47,851 bases of DNA from assembly GCF_001598375.1 (NCBI RefSeq), contig NZ_BCYV01000027.1, forward strand, positions 1 through 47,851, read 5' to 3'. The DNA is from Novosphingobium capsulatum NBRC 12533 (GTDB lineage: Bacteria > Pseudomonadota > Alphaproteobacteria > Sphingomonadales > Sphingomonadaceae). Under the pieces are notes generated by a model. It did no database searches and was not told the origin of the DNA. It saw only the letters and a program-made list of their open reading frames with translations. The position numbers and the translations under genes are program-made. This document shows, piece after piece, positions 1-9,053 of this stretch (position 1 is the first letter of the stretch; each line of letters opens with the position of its first letter).

Positions 1-548
1 CTGACGACCATGCCCGGCTTGCCACGTTCCGCGATGAGATCCGCCAGTTCCCGCACCAGCCTGCGGCCCGAGATCGAGGTATCCGGCACTGCCCGCAGGC
101 ATTCCCGGGTCACGTCATCGACGATGCTTAGCACCCTGAACCGACGCCCTGACGCGAGCTGATCGTGCACGAAGTCCAAGCTCCAGCGCTGGTTGGGCAA
201 CGCCAGAACCGGTGCCGGAGCACGTGCCCCAATGGCACGGCGCCGATTGCGTCGCCGTCTGACTGCCAGCTTCTCCTCGCGGTAGAGGCGCTGGGTCTTC
301 TTGCGGTTGATCATGATACCCTCCCGCCGCAGCAGGATGTGCAGACGGCGATAGCCGAACCGCCGCCGCTGCTGAGCCAGCTCGCGCAGCTTCGACCGAA
401 CCTCGGCATCGTCATCCCGCCGCGACCGGTAGCGCATGCTCTTCCGGTCAGCGCCTATCACACGACACGCCCGCCGCTCGCTCATCCCCAGGAACGCCTG
501 AAGACGCGCGACCGCCTCTCGCTTGGCAGCGGGCGTCACCAATTTTTT
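1..548 (-). CDS. IS3-family transposase OrfB, DDE integrase core, partial
   Basis: Catalytic half of the transposase, produced by fusion to OrfA. Translating the minus strand in the -1 frame after the A6 run gives a typical IS3 OrfB: the RR-x-GYRR-like segment (RRRFGYRRLHILL), then the linker, then the rve core with QRWSLDFVHD (first Asp) and LSIVDDVTREC (second Asp). The third catalytic residue (Glu) lies beyond the window edge. No independent start codon is evident, in agreement with expression by frameshifting. About 180 residues are visible. Confidence 0.85.
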
Positions 549-802
549 GACAGAAGATCCTTCAGACCGGCGTTGTCCAGCATGGCCTCGGCCAGCAGAC
601 GCTTCAGCTTGGCGTTCTCGTCCTCGAGCGCCCGCAGCCGCTTCGCTTCGGACACATCCAAGCCGCCATACTTGGCCTGCCAGTTGTAGATCGTCGCTTC
701 CGACACACCGTGCCGCCGGGCCAGGTCAGCGGTCTTCGCACCCGCCTCCGCCTCCTTCAGCACGCCAATGATCTGCTCTTCCGTGAACCTCGCTCGCTTC
801 AT
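536..802 (-). CDS. IS3-family transposase OrfA, HTH_Tnp_1
   Basis: An 88-residue DNA-binding protein. It opens with KRARFTEEQIIGVLKEAEAG and a helix-turn-helix (LARRHGVSEATIYNWQAKYGG), then a leucine-zipper-like coiled coil (AKRLRALEDENAKLKRLLAE), the usual OrfA layout. In the zero frame it stops right after the slippery A run (ending LLSKNW), so OrfA alone is the main product and an OrfAB fusion the minor one. OrfA normally binds the terminal repeats and represses; the fusion is the transposase. Confidence 0.9.
   Translation of the reverse strand: MKRARFTEEQIIGVLKEAEAGAKTADLARRHGVSEATIYNWQAKYGGLDVSEAKRLRALEDENAKLKRLLAEAMLDNAGLKDLLSKNW
543..549 (-). other. Probable -1 programmed frameshift site in the IS3 element
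   Basis: On the minus strand the zero frame reads TCA AAA AAT TGG TGA, so A-AAA-AAT forms a heptamer that allows a one-base backward slip. After the slip, reading continues as K-K-L-V-T-P into OrfB, and the zero-frame stop follows within three codons. The position and stop spacing match the known mechanism of IS3-family elements. No stimulatory structure was worked out. Confidence 0.7.
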
Positions 803-863
803 CTGTCCGTCCTTCCAATGGGCCAGACTCTAATCAAGCTTGGAGGAAAATCAGGGGGTCACG

Positions 864-1694
864 TCAGGAGGTATTTTCATCGTGCGACAGGAACGCAAGT
901 GCTGCAGTCGCCAGATCGCGCGGGTTGACGTCTCCGCGACCAAATAGCCCCATGAGGATATGACGAAAATTCTCACCCTTCGGAACCACCTTGGTATGCC
1001 GAAGGCTCGTACCCAACAGCCGCCACAAAGCGGCGGCGTCGGGGCGAGATTCGACCGCTCGAGAGAGCGCCTCCAACCCAGCAACCCCTTCGCCGATCTG
1101 AAGGAAGGCGCGCCCCAAATTGGCCAGCACACTTGGCCGCAGCGAATGGCCCAGTCCAATTGCGCTCAGCGCTGCCCGAAAACTAGGCACCGCTGCCGCC
1201 GGCGCCCCAAGCTGCTACTGTAAAAGTCCGAGCTCGTGCAGTGCCGAGGGCAATACCGGTGCGAGTTTGAGCGCCTTTAGAAAATGCCGCTCCGCCTCGT
1301 CCCGGCGACCGAGCATGAGCAACGATTCCCCCGCCAGCGCGATCGCCTCGCCGAAATCGGGCTTCAGACTTGCAGCCCGCTGGAAGCAGGGCACGGCCAG
1401 CGCATATGCGTGGCTGCGGCGATAAGCTTCACCCAGATTAAAGTGGAGAAAGGGGCTTTTCGGCTCAGCGGCCACGGCGCGCCTGAAGAGGGGGATCGCC
1501 TCGTCAGGACGCTCGTCCTCCATCGTCGCGCTGGCGAGCAAATTGAGAGCCGTCCCATCGTCGGGTGCCAAGCTCAATGCTGAAAGAGCATGTTCCGACG
1601 CCTCGGACCATCTGGCGGCGTTGAAGTGATCAGCAGCTGAGTTCAACGCCTGGATAAAGAGGTGGCGACGCGGATTCTCCTTGGGCGGCTTCAT
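864..1694 (-). pseudogene. TPR-repeat protein, broken by an in-frame TAG and by the IS3 element
   Basis: The reading frame from ATG at 1694 encodes tandem tetratricopeptide repeats (for example PDDGTALNLLASATMEDERP, then PKSPFLHFNLGEAYRRS and LPSALHELGLLQ) and then meets TAG at 1215-1217. The same frame resumes with QLGAPAAVPSFRAAL and another clear TPR (ANLGRAFLQIGEGVAGLEAL), so the stop is a point change within one gene, most simply CAG to TAG. The frame ends at 864 close to the IS3 terminus, so the C-terminal part is missing. The FRHILMGLFGRGDVNP segment resembles the linker that precedes a methyltransferase-like domain in longer TPR proteins; this is tentative. The start overlaps the exchanger stop by 4 bp, so it was the last gene of the czc operon. 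Confidence 0.75.
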
Positions 1695-2980
1695 TCGTCA
1701 TCCTGTCGAGGCAGAGAAAGCGGATGGGTTTCTGGGTGGCCGGCCGATATGCCCACACGCAACAGGTGCCCAAATAACCTCGCATTGGCGATGAACATGA
1801 CCCCTGCCAGCGCCAGATATGCCCAGGCAAACCCGGTCAGGGTGGCAATCGTGGCAGTCTCGTCGCCGAGGAAGCGTAGCGCCAGTCCAACCTGCACGAG
1901 GAACAGGATGGCGAGGGCGAAGGCTCCCCAGAGGCTGAGCCGGAGCCGCAAGAGCAACGCGATCCCGAACATCGATTGGGCGGCCGTCAGGAAAAATTCC
2001 TCATGCTGCCGCGCATCGAGCGGCAGCGCGGAAAGACTGCCCGCGCCGAGGCTCATCGCCAGTGGCAGCATGCCGACGAGCAACGTCCACTGGTTGATCT
2101 TGTCAGAGATCATCGTCGCGAGCCCGTTGGCAGCGCGGCCCGACAGAACGAACAGAATCGCGATCGTGACCGCGGGCGCTTCGCTCGCGAGCGGCGCGAG
2201 CCACTGGATGAGCAGGAACTCGTCGAATCCGAGCACGCGGCCCGAGTCCACCATCGCTTCGGCAAAGGGCTCCGCTGACACCAGGATCACCGCAGCGGCA
2301 ACGATCGTGAGCGCGCACATGACGAGCCATTGCCGACCAAGGGAAAGCGTCGCCAGCGCCGCCGCAGGGCCAGGTTCGTCGTCTTCGTCCTCTTCGGCCT
2401 TCGGAAGCCGGCTGACGCGCCAGACATAAACGCCGAAGACGGCGACAAGCACCAACGTATCGAGCAGACCGATCTCCTCGCGCAGCAGGATTGTGAACGA
2501 CCAGATGGATCCGATAAGCAGGAACGTGACTTCCGCGGCGTTGACCGGGGCAAGGTCGATTTGACGCTCCCGCGTGCGGAACCAGTGAATGAGAACGAGC
2601 GCAGGCCATGCCAAGCCCACGAGAAGGCGGTTCGCACCTGTCATGTTGGCGGCCGCATAATGGACATAGTTCGAGGCTGGGTTTTGGCCCGCGACATAGG
2701 CATAATAAAAATCGACTGCATATTCGGGCAGTACAGTGATCAGCGCGATAGCCGCGACGATGAGGCCCTGGCTGATCCGCTTCTCGGCCGCCTCGGCACC
2801 CCAAGAGAGCATGAACCCAGCAGCAAGAATCGCGCCACCGAACAGCAGCGCATCAAGCAAAGGGTCCGGTCGCCATCCCCCCAACCGTAGCGCTATCGCC
2901 GGAACCGTTATCGCGACCGCTATGCCAAGATAGACGGCAAACCTTCCGAGCGAGACTCGGGTGTGGACGGGGCTTGTCAT
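1691..2980 (-). CDS. Sodium/calcium exchanger family (CaCA) membrane protein
   Basis: A 429-residue protein of about ten membrane helices. The two inverted alpha repeats of the CaCA family are visible: the first around VLPEYAVDFYYAYVAGQNP...MTGANRLLVG (residues about 85-125), the second around LAPLASEAPAVTIAIL...NGLATMISDKINQW (about 265-305), split by an acidic cytosolic loop (KAEEDEDDEPG). The family exchanges Ca2+ or other divalent cations against Na+ or H+ across the inner membrane. It lies in the czc operon between DUF190 and the TPR gene with 4-bp or short junctions, so a role in metal homeostasis is inferred. The true substrate cannot be told from sequence. Confidence 0.85.
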   Translation of the reverse strand: MTSPVHTRVSLGRFAVYLGIAVAITVPAIALRLGGWRPDPLLDALLFGGAILAAGFMLSWGAEAAEKRISQGLIVAAIALITVLPEYAVDFYYAYVAGQNPASNYVHYAAANMTGANRLLVGLAWPALVLIHWFRTRERQIDLAPVNAAEVTFLLIGSIWSFTILLREEIGLLDTLVLVAVFGVYVWRVSRLPKAEEDEDDEPGPAAALATLSLGRQWLVMCALTIVAAAVILVSAEPFAEAMVDSGRVLGFDEFLLIQWLAPLASEAPAVTIAILFVLSGRAANGLATMISDKINQWTLLVGMLPLAMSLGAGSLSALPLDARQHEEFFLTAAQSMFGIALLLRLRLSLWGAFALAILFLVQVGLALRFLGDETATIATLTGFAWAYLALAGVMFIANARLFGHLLRVGISAGHPETHPLSLPRQDDE

Positions 2981-2990
2981 TCTGGCCTCG

Positions 2991-3339
2991 TCAGCTCGGC
3001 GGTAGGTTTGGGTGTTCTTCGGATGGCGGCGCCTCGAACAGAATTTCGACGGCTTCGAGCGTCATCAGCCCGATGCCCGAGATGTCGGCGAGCGATGCTG
3101 CGAAAGCACGCAGGCGTACCTCCTTCGTCGATGATCTCGATGACAAGCGGCTGGTCTTCTTCCAGTAGAAGATGTCGATGCCGGTGGGGGCTGTGGCCGA
3201 AGCCGAACAGCGCCCGCACGACCGTCACACCCGCCAGATTCGCGACTTGCACGCGAGCCGCCACGACCTCGAATACCCTCTCATCTCCAAAATAGGCCGC
3301 CTCGTCGGTGTAAATGCGTAGTAACTTCATGTTCGCCAT
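2991..3339 (-). pseudogene. DUF190 (PII-like) protein, apparent frameshift
   Basis: The N-terminal two-thirds are a clear DUF190 protein: KLLRIYTDEAAYFGDERVFE, then VVRALFGFG and the LLLEEDQPLVIEIIDE strand. From about 3124 the frame turns into arginine-rich nonsense and ends at 2977. Shifting by +1 at GAC-GAA-GGA-GGT (3117-3130) restores a proper family C-terminus (EEVRLRAFAASLADISGIGL, then MTLEAVEILFEAP) ending with TGA at 2991. So one extra base, or one lost, splits the gene. It could be a real mutation, a sequence error, or less likely frameshifting at a GGAGG. DUF190 proteins have a PII-like fold and often pair with transporters. Here the gene lies between czcA and the exchanger. Confidence 0.75.
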
Positions 3340-3351
3340 GGTTTCTCTCCG

Positions 3352-6300
3352 TCAGGGCCTGAGCTCAGCAGCAGCATCGGTGAGGCTGGATGGCCGTTTG
3401 CTCTTGCGGCGCGCCCAACCCTCTCCGAAGTCGAGCACGACCTTGGAGATTGCTGGGAGAACGAGCAGTGTCAGGATGGTGGCCGCAACCAGTCCGCCGA
3501 TCACGACCGTAGCAAGCGGCTTTTGGACTTCGGCGCCCGTACCGTGCGCGAGCGCCATCGGCACGAAGCCGATCGCGGGCACGAACCCCGTCATCACAAC
3601 CGCCCGCATCTTCTCCGCCATACCGTCGCGGATCGCCTCCGCGAGAGGTCTCCCCGCATCGAGTCGTTCGCGAATGGCCGTCATCACCACGAGCCCGTTC
3701 AGGACGGCTACGCCCGCAAGGCAAATGAACCCGACGGCGGCGGACACGGAGAATGCGATACCGGTGAGCGCTAGGGTGAAGACACCGCCTGCAAGACCCA
3801 GAGGCACCGCCATGAACACGGCTGCCGCACGGCCCAGCCCCCCCAACGCCATGTAGAGGAGCCCAAAAATCATGGCGAAGCAGATTGGCACAACAATCGA
3901 CAGGCGCTTGGTCGCGTCCTGCAGGTTCTGGAATTGTCCGCCCCATTCGAGGTAATAGCCGGCCGGAAGCTTAACCTGCCCAACCTTCGCTTGCGCCTCA
4001 GCGACAAACGACCCTGCGTCACGACCTGCCAAGTTCGCCTGAATGACTACGCGGCGCTTGCCGTTCTCACGGTTGATCTGGTTCAATCCGTCTATAAACC
4101 GTATTTGCGCCACTGCAGAGAGCGGTACTGAACGACGCGGCTGCCCTTCCTGCTCGGGCAACATCACCGGCAGTGCGAGCACTTGATCGAGGGAGACCCT
4201 GGTCGCCTCGGGCACGCGGACGGTGATATCGAAACGCCGATCGCCTTCGAACAGCAGACCAGACTCACGCCCGCCGATCCCTGCTGCAACCGTGTCCGCA
4301 ACTTCTTTAAGTGTAAGACCATAACGCGCGATTGCTGCGCGATCGAAGCGAATATCGAGCGTTGGCGCGCCCGTAACCTGGTCGGCTTTCACGCTAGCCG
4401 CACCAGGAATCGCTTGGAGGATCCGCACGATCTCGCCTGCGGTCCGCGACATCTTTTCCAGGTCATCGCCATAGAGCTTGATGGCCACATCACCGCGGAC
4501 ACCTGCGATCAACTCGTTGAAGCGGAGCTGAATCGGCTGGCTCGTTTCAAAAACATTCCCGAGCAGTCCACCCGTCTTTTGATTTATCCTGGCGATCACA
4601 TCGGCTTTTGTTGTGCCGCGAGGCCATTCTTCAGTTGGCTTGAGGATTACATAGCCATCCGAAAAGTTCTGCGGCATGGGATCGGTCGCCACCTCCGCGG
4701 TGCCGGTTTTAGAAAACATCAATTCGACTTCTGGAACCTTGGTTACAGCTTCCTCCACCTTGCGCTGCATGAACAGCGACTGTTCAAGGCTGACCGAGGG
4801 CACGCGGGTTGAAGCGAACGCGAGGTTTTTTTCGTCAAGCTGCGGGATGAATTCGGAGCCTAGAAGCCCAAAGGCCGGAATCGCCGCCACAAAAAAGGCG
4901 AGCCCGCCGAGGATGAAGGGCCAGGGCCGCGCGATTGCTTTGTCGAGGAGCGGCAGGTAGCGATCTCTGGACTTGCGAATCAGCCACACCTCTTTTTCTG
5001 CCACTCGGCCGCGGATCAGGAGCGCGACAAGCGCTGGCACCAGCGTGATCGCGAGAATGAAGGCCGCAACGAGCGCAAGCATGATCGTGATGGCCATCGG
5101 CGAGAAGGTCTTCCCCTCGACGCCGGTGAACATCAGCAGCGGGGCAAAGGCGAGCAGGATGATAGCCTGGCCGAACACGGTCGGCTTGATCATCTCCTGG
5201 GAGGCGCGCATGGTCTCCTCGAGACGCTCGCGAAGGACGAGTAGCCGTCCCTCATGCTCCTGTCGATGCGCGAGCCGCGCGAGACAGTTCTCGATGATGA
5301 TAACGGCACCATCGACAATCAGGCCGAAGTCGAGCGCCCCCAGGCTCATCAGGTTGCCGGGCACACCGAAGGCATTCATGCCCGTCGCCATCATCAGGAA
5401 CGAGAAAGGTATCACGAGCACCGCGATCACAGCCGCACGCCAGTTCCCAAGAAGCAGGAACAACGCCGCTGCAACTAGGATCGCACCTTCGGTCAGGTTG
5501 CGCTGAACGGTTGAGACCGTGGCACTGACCAGCTTGGCGCGATCGAGCACTACCTGGACGTGAATGCCGGGCGGCAGCGTCTTACTCACCTGCTCCAGCT
5601 TGTCACCGACAGCTTGCGCGACGATGCGGCTGTTCTGGCCGATCAGCATCAACGTAGTGCCGACCACCGCCTCCTTGCCGTTCATGCTTGCTGCGCCGGT
5701 ACGCAAATCGCCTCCGACTTCGACGTTGGCGATTTGGCCTGCAGTGATCGGAACACCACCACGTGTCGCTACCACGGCATTCCTGATCTCCTCGACCGAA
5801 CGAATGCGAGCATCCGAGCGGACAAGATAGGCTTCGCCGCCACGGTTGAAGTAATTGGCGCCGATTGAAAGATTGGCCGCCTCCAGCGCTTCGCCCAGTT
5901 CGCTATAGGAGATGCCGTAGCTCGACAGCTTCACAGGGTCGGGCTCGACCACAAATGTTTTCGCGTAGCCGCCGATCGAGTCCACACCGGCGACGCCGGG
6001 CACCGTCCGAAGCTGCGGCCGGATGATCCAGTCCTGGACGGTCCGCAGATAGCCCGCTTTCTGGACGTCGGTGGTCAACCGCTCGCCCTCGGGCGTGAGG
6101 TAACTGCTGTCCGGCTGCCAGCCGGGCCGCCCCGTCACCTTCGTGGCACCCTTGCCGTCGGGATTTGTGTACCCAACCGTATACATGACGATCTCGCCGA
6201 GGCCGGTGGTTACCGGGCCGATCTGTGGCTGTACGCCGTTGGGAAGCGTATCGCGAGACTGGGTCAGGCGCTCCCCTACTTGCTGCCGCGCGAAATAGAG

Positions 6301-6606
6301 GTCTGTACCTTCCGAAAAGATAGCCGATACCTGGCTGAACCCGTTGCGGGATAGCGAACGGGTGGTCTGCAGGCCCGGGATACCAGCCAGCGCCGTCTCG
6401 ATTGGATAGGTGACGAGCTTCTCCATTTCGACGGGGGAGAGCCTGGGATCGACAGTGTTGATCTGCACCTGTTTGTTGGTGATGTCGGGAACGGCATCGA
6501 TCGGCAGCTTCAAAAGCTGCCAAAGACCGAGGCCAGCCACGGCAAGGAAGAGGAAAAGAACCGCCCAGCGTGCGCGGACGGAAAGTGCCATAAGATAGGC
6601 TATCAT
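3352..6606 (-). CDS. czcA: CzcA-type heavy-metal RND efflux pump (copy 1)
   Basis: A 1084-residue inner-membrane proton/metal antiporter that drives export through CzcC. It starts with a first helix followed by LPIDAVPDITNKQVQ, the signature of the HME-RND subfamily. The proton-relay helix TM4 carries DFGLIVDGAVIIIEN (residues 426-440), with the Asp, Asp and Glu needed for divalent cation transport in CzcA. The pore domains, the FQNLQDATKRL segment and the final helices (LATVVIGGLVAATILTLLVL) are all intact and the length is normal. It follows czcB after 3 nt. Zn, Cd and Co are the usual substrates of this subgroup; the divergent CadR-like regulator suggests Cd/Zn/Pb, but this is inference. 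Confidence 0.95.
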   Translation of the reverse strand: MIAYLMALSVRARWAVLFLFLAVAGLGLWQLLKLPIDAVPDITNKQVQINTVDPRLSPVEMEKLVTYPIETALAGIPGLQTTRSLSRNGFSQVSAIFSEGTDLYFARQQVGERLTQSRDTLPNGVQPQIGPVTTGLGEIVMYTVGYTNPDGKGATKVTGRPGWQPDSSYLTPEGERLTTDVQKAGYLRTVQDWIIRPQLRTVPGVAGVDSIGGYAKTFVVEPDPVKLSSYGISYSELGEALEAANLSIGANYFNRGGEAYLVRSDARIRSVEEIRNAVVATRGGVPITAGQIANVEVGGDLRTGAASMNGKEAVVGTTLMLIGQNSRIVAQAVGDKLEQVSKTLPPGIHVQVVLDRAKLVSATVSTVQRNLTEGAILVAAALFLLLGNWRAAVIAVLVIPFSFLMMATGMNAFGVPGNLMSLGALDFGLIVDGAVIIIENCLARLAHRQEHEGRLLVLRERLEETMRASQEMIKPTVFGQAIILLAFAPLLMFTGVEGKTFSPMAITIMLALVAAFILAITLVPALVALLIRGRVAEKEVWLIRKSRDRYLPLLDKAIARPWPFILGGLAFFVAAIPAFGLLGSEFIPQLDEKNLAFASTRVPSVSLEQSLFMQRKVEEAVTKVPEVELMFSKTGTAEVATDPMPQNFSDGYVILKPTEEWPRGTTKADVIARINQKTGGLLGNVFETSQPIQLRFNELIAGVRGDVAIKLYGDDLEKMSRTAGEIVRILQAIPGAASVKADQVTGAPTLDIRFDRAAIARYGLTLKEVADTVAAGIGGRESGLLFEGDRRFDITVRVPEATRVSLDQVLALPVMLPEQEGQPRRSVPLSAVAQIRFIDGLNQINRENGKRRVVIQANLAGRDAGSFVAEAQAKVGQVKLPAGYYLEWGGQFQNLQDATKRLSIVVPICFAMIFGLLYMALGGLGRAAAVFMAVPLGLAGGVFTLALTGIAFSVSAAVGFICLAGVAVLNGLVVMTAIRERLDAGRPLAEAIRDGMAEKMRAVVMTGFVPAIGFVPMALAHGTGAEVQKPLATVVIGGLVAATILTLLVLPAISKVVLDFGEGWARRKSKRPSSLTDAAAELRP

Positions 6607-6609
6607 GAG

Positions 6610-7779
6610 TTATTCTTCCTCGCCTGCGCCTTTGCCGAGCTCGGCCTTGAGCAAGAAGGCCTGTCGCGTCGCGATCTGTTCGCCGGCAGAAAGCCCGCTA
6701 AGGATCTCGATGCGTCCCGCACTGCGGCTACCAAGTGTCACCGAGACGGCGCGAAAGCCTTGTTTCGTCCGCAAGAAGACCACGTCGCGACCCTCAAGCG
6801 ACTGGACCGCTTCTTCGGGCACGACAATCGCAGTCGATCTTTCGCCCTGGCTCGGCTTAATCCTCACGCGGACGGCGAGACCTGGCTGGAGGGCGGTATC
6901 GGCCACATCCAGAACCGCGGTTGCTGCACGGGTCTCCCCGCTCAATGTCGGCGTCACCGCTCGGACACGAGCGCTGATGGCACGTCCGTCAGGCATCTCG
7001 ACCACGGCGGCATCGCCAGCCGCGATCCGTGCCGCTTCTGCCGCACCGACCGCTGCCTCGATCTGCACCAAGCGCGGGTTGGCGACGCGAAACAGCTCTG
7101 TCTCCGGTTGCACAAAAGCCCCCAGGGCAATCGATGTCGCGGTCACTCGACCGGATATTGGACTGGCCACGATCACGCCGCGACCATCGCTCGTAATCCT
7201 GGCCGCGCTCGCCGCGACTTGTGCCCGGCGCGCTTCAGCCCCAGCGGCCGCAGCTTCGGCCTGAGCCTGCTCGAAATCGACACGAGCGGAGACCCTCTCC
7301 CTGTAGAGGTATTGCTCGCGAGCGAGCGCCTTCTGCGCAAGAACCGCTTTCGCGTTGGCCGACGTACGCTCCGCGGCAATCTGCGCGGCATCTCGGCTTT
7401 CGACGATCGCGAGGGTTTCGCCGGCGCCGATCGAGTCGCCGAGCCGCTTGAAAACGCGGGTCACAGCGCCGCCTGCGCGCGCCGTCACTACGGCCTCGCC
7501 GCCGGGTCGGGCGGTCACGGTGGCCTGCGCGACGATCTCCGCGCCGAGCCCCCCTGCGCTGGTTGTCTCAGTGGTAATGCCTGCGTTCTTAATGGCCTCG
7601 AGCGTCATGGCGACGCTGTCGCCGCCTCCTTCCGCATGCTCTTCGCTTTCGCCTTTCTCGGCCTTTTGTGCAGCCGGGGCGGGATCCGTTGTAAGGCGGG
7701 CAAGCGTGAACCCCCCGATGCCGGCAAGAAGTGCGGCTCCCGCCACACCACCAACCAGGCGCTTGTCTTTGAGTGTCAT
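6610..7779 (-). CDS. czcB: CzcB-type periplasmic adaptor (membrane fusion) protein (copy 1)
   Basis: A 389-residue adaptor linking CzcA to CzcC. One N-terminal anchor helix (LVGGVAGAALLAGIGGF) is followed by an acidic His-containing linker (EKGESEEHAEGGGD) that could bind metal. Then come the lipoyl-like and hairpin domains (IVESRDAAQIAAERTSANAK...ALAREQYLYRERVSARVDFE) and the barrel (VIVASPISGRVTATSIALGA). The C-terminal membrane-proximal domain includes VPEEAVQSLEGRDVVFL. The ATG overlaps the czcC stop by 4 bp, so the two are coupled. Unlike copy 2 it has no lipobox and seems held by its N-terminal helix. Confidence 0.92.
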   Translation of the reverse strand: MTLKDKRLVGGVAGAALLAGIGGFTLARLTTDPAPAAQKAEKGESEEHAEGGGDSVAMTLEAIKNAGITTETTSAGGLGAEIVAQATVTARPGGEAVVTARAGGAVTRVFKRLGDSIGAGETLAIVESRDAAQIAAERTSANAKAVLAQKALAREQYLYRERVSARVDFEQAQAEAAAAGAEARRAQVAASAARITSDGRGVIVASPISGRVTATSIALGAFVQPETELFRVANPRLVQIEAAVGAAEAARIAAGDAAVVEMPDGRAISARVRAVTPTLSGETRAATAVLDVADTALQPGLAVRVRIKPSQGERSTAIVVPEEAVQSLEGRDVVFLRTKQGFRAVSVTLGSRSAGRIEILSGLSAGEQIATRQAFLLKAELGKGAGEEE

Positions 7780-9038
7780 TCTGAGTCTCCGGAAAACTGG
7801 GGCGCCGGTGCCGTCAGCCGCGCCAGGCGGGCGTCGGCATCATGAAAGGCTGCGAGCGCATCGATGGCGGCAGATCGCGTCTCGGCGAGCGTGCGTTCGG
7901 CTTCCAGCAAGATAAGTTGATCGAACTTACCCTGGCGGTAACCAATGCGGGCGATGCGAGCCGCTTCGTTGGCAGCCTCGAGCGCAGGCGCCGAGGCCCG
8001 CACACTGGCTGCCGCATTGTCACGATCCCGCTGTACGTTGCTGATCTCTTGCTCGGTTTCGAGCCGGGCTGCCCGCTGCTGCGCGTCGGCCTGGTCACGT
8101 TCCGCACGAGCCTGGGCGATCGAAGCGCGTCCATTGTTAAAAAGCGGTAATGGGATAGAGACGCCTACGACCGCCGCAGTATCATTGGTGGCCGACAAGC
8201 GCTTTGCGCCCGCGATCACCGTGAGATCAGGCACACGCTGGCTACGTGCGAGCCGCACATTGGCGTCGGCGATACGAAAGTCGGCGCGAGCGGCCGCAAA
8301 TGCTAGCGTGCCCTCCACGCGGACGGTTGCGTCGGGCCCATAGCCACCGACGCGATCGAACCATGCCTGATCAAGTGCGCCGTTGATCGGATCTCCGACC
8401 AGGAGCTGTAGATTCTGGCGTGCGACGCGCTCAGCGCGCTCAGCGCGCTGCACTTCGGTTAAGGTATTGATCTGTTGCACGGAGGCGCGCTGTTCGTCGA
8501 TGGGCGAGACAGCGCCGACCATCACCCGGTCTCGTGCGACGCGCAACGCCTCATTGGCGATGCGAAGCTGATCTCGCGCGATTGTTACTCGACGCTCGGC
8601 CGCGACAGCCTCGAGGTAGGATTGTGTTACGCGTAGCCGTACATCGGCAAGTGCGATGGCGGCGTCGAGACGTGCCCGGTATGTCCGTGCGTCCGCGACG
8701 CCGACCCGCGCTCCGCGCTTCCCACCCAGCTCGATCGGCATTTCAAACCTGACGGTGGTTTCGGCCTCGTTGAAGCCGCGATAAGGGCCGGTGCCCACCA
8801 CATTTTCGCTTTCCGCTGAGACCGAAGGATTTGGCCGCAGCCCCGCGACCGTCCGGGCTGCCTCGGCCGCCCGCACCCCTGCTCCCGCCGCTTGGGCGGA
8901 AGGCGACGATGATCCCGCGCGGGCTAGTGCTTCGTCCAGCGTAATGACGTCTTGCGCAGCTGTCGGGGGCGACGTCTGCGCCTCAGCGAGGCTTGCGTAG
9001 GACACAGCGGCCAATAGCGCCGCGATAACTCGATGCAT
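7776..9038 (-). CDS. czcC: CzcC-type TolC-family outer-membrane factor (copy 1)
   Basis: A 420-residue outer-membrane channel for the CzcCBA complex. The N-terminus is a Sec signal (LLAAVSYASLAEAQ, cleavage likely after AEA). Two tandem OEP repeats follow, each with long coiled alpha-barrel helices and the short FEMPIELGGKRGAR and VSIPLPLFNNGRASIAQARA beta elements that mark the family. The GYRQGKFDQLILLEAERTL element near the C-terminus is also conserved in copy 2. A GGAG lies 10 nt upstream of the ATG. Length is normal. Confidence 0.93.
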   Translation of the reverse strand: MHRVIAALLAAVSYASLAEAQTSPPTAAQDVITLDEALARAGSSSPSAQAAGAGVRAAEAARTVAGLRPNPSVSAESENVVGTGPYRGFNEAETTVRFEMPIELGGKRGARVGVADARTYRARLDAAIALADVRLRVTQSYLEAVAAERRVTIARDQLRIANEALRVARDRVMVGAVSPIDEQRASVQQINTLTEVQRAERAERVARQNLQLLVGDPINGALDQAWFDRVGGYGPDATVRVEGTLAFAAARADFRIADANVRLARSQRVPDLTVIAGAKRLSATNDTAAVVGVSIPLPLFNNGRASIAQARAERDQADAQQRAARLETEQEISNVQRDRDNAAASVRASAPALEAANEAARIARIGYRQGKFDQLILLEAERTLAETRSAAIDALAAFHDADARLARLTAPAPQFSGDSE

Positions 9039-9053
9039 GAAAGATACTCCAGA

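Larger units (their letters stand above)
1..861 (-). mobile_element. IS3-family insertion sequence, partial (cut by window edge)
   Basis: Two overlapping minus-strand frames, orfA and orfB, joined by a probable -1 frameshift, are the standard IS3-family design. The upstream terminus is placed near 861, where the minus strand reads TGACCCCCTGATTTTCCTCC, a TG-starting end as expected for IS3 inverted repeats. The other end lies outside the window, so the matching repeat and target duplication cannot be checked. The element sits directly against the 3' part of a TPR gene, so it is probably the cause of that gene's truncation. Confidence 0.85.
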
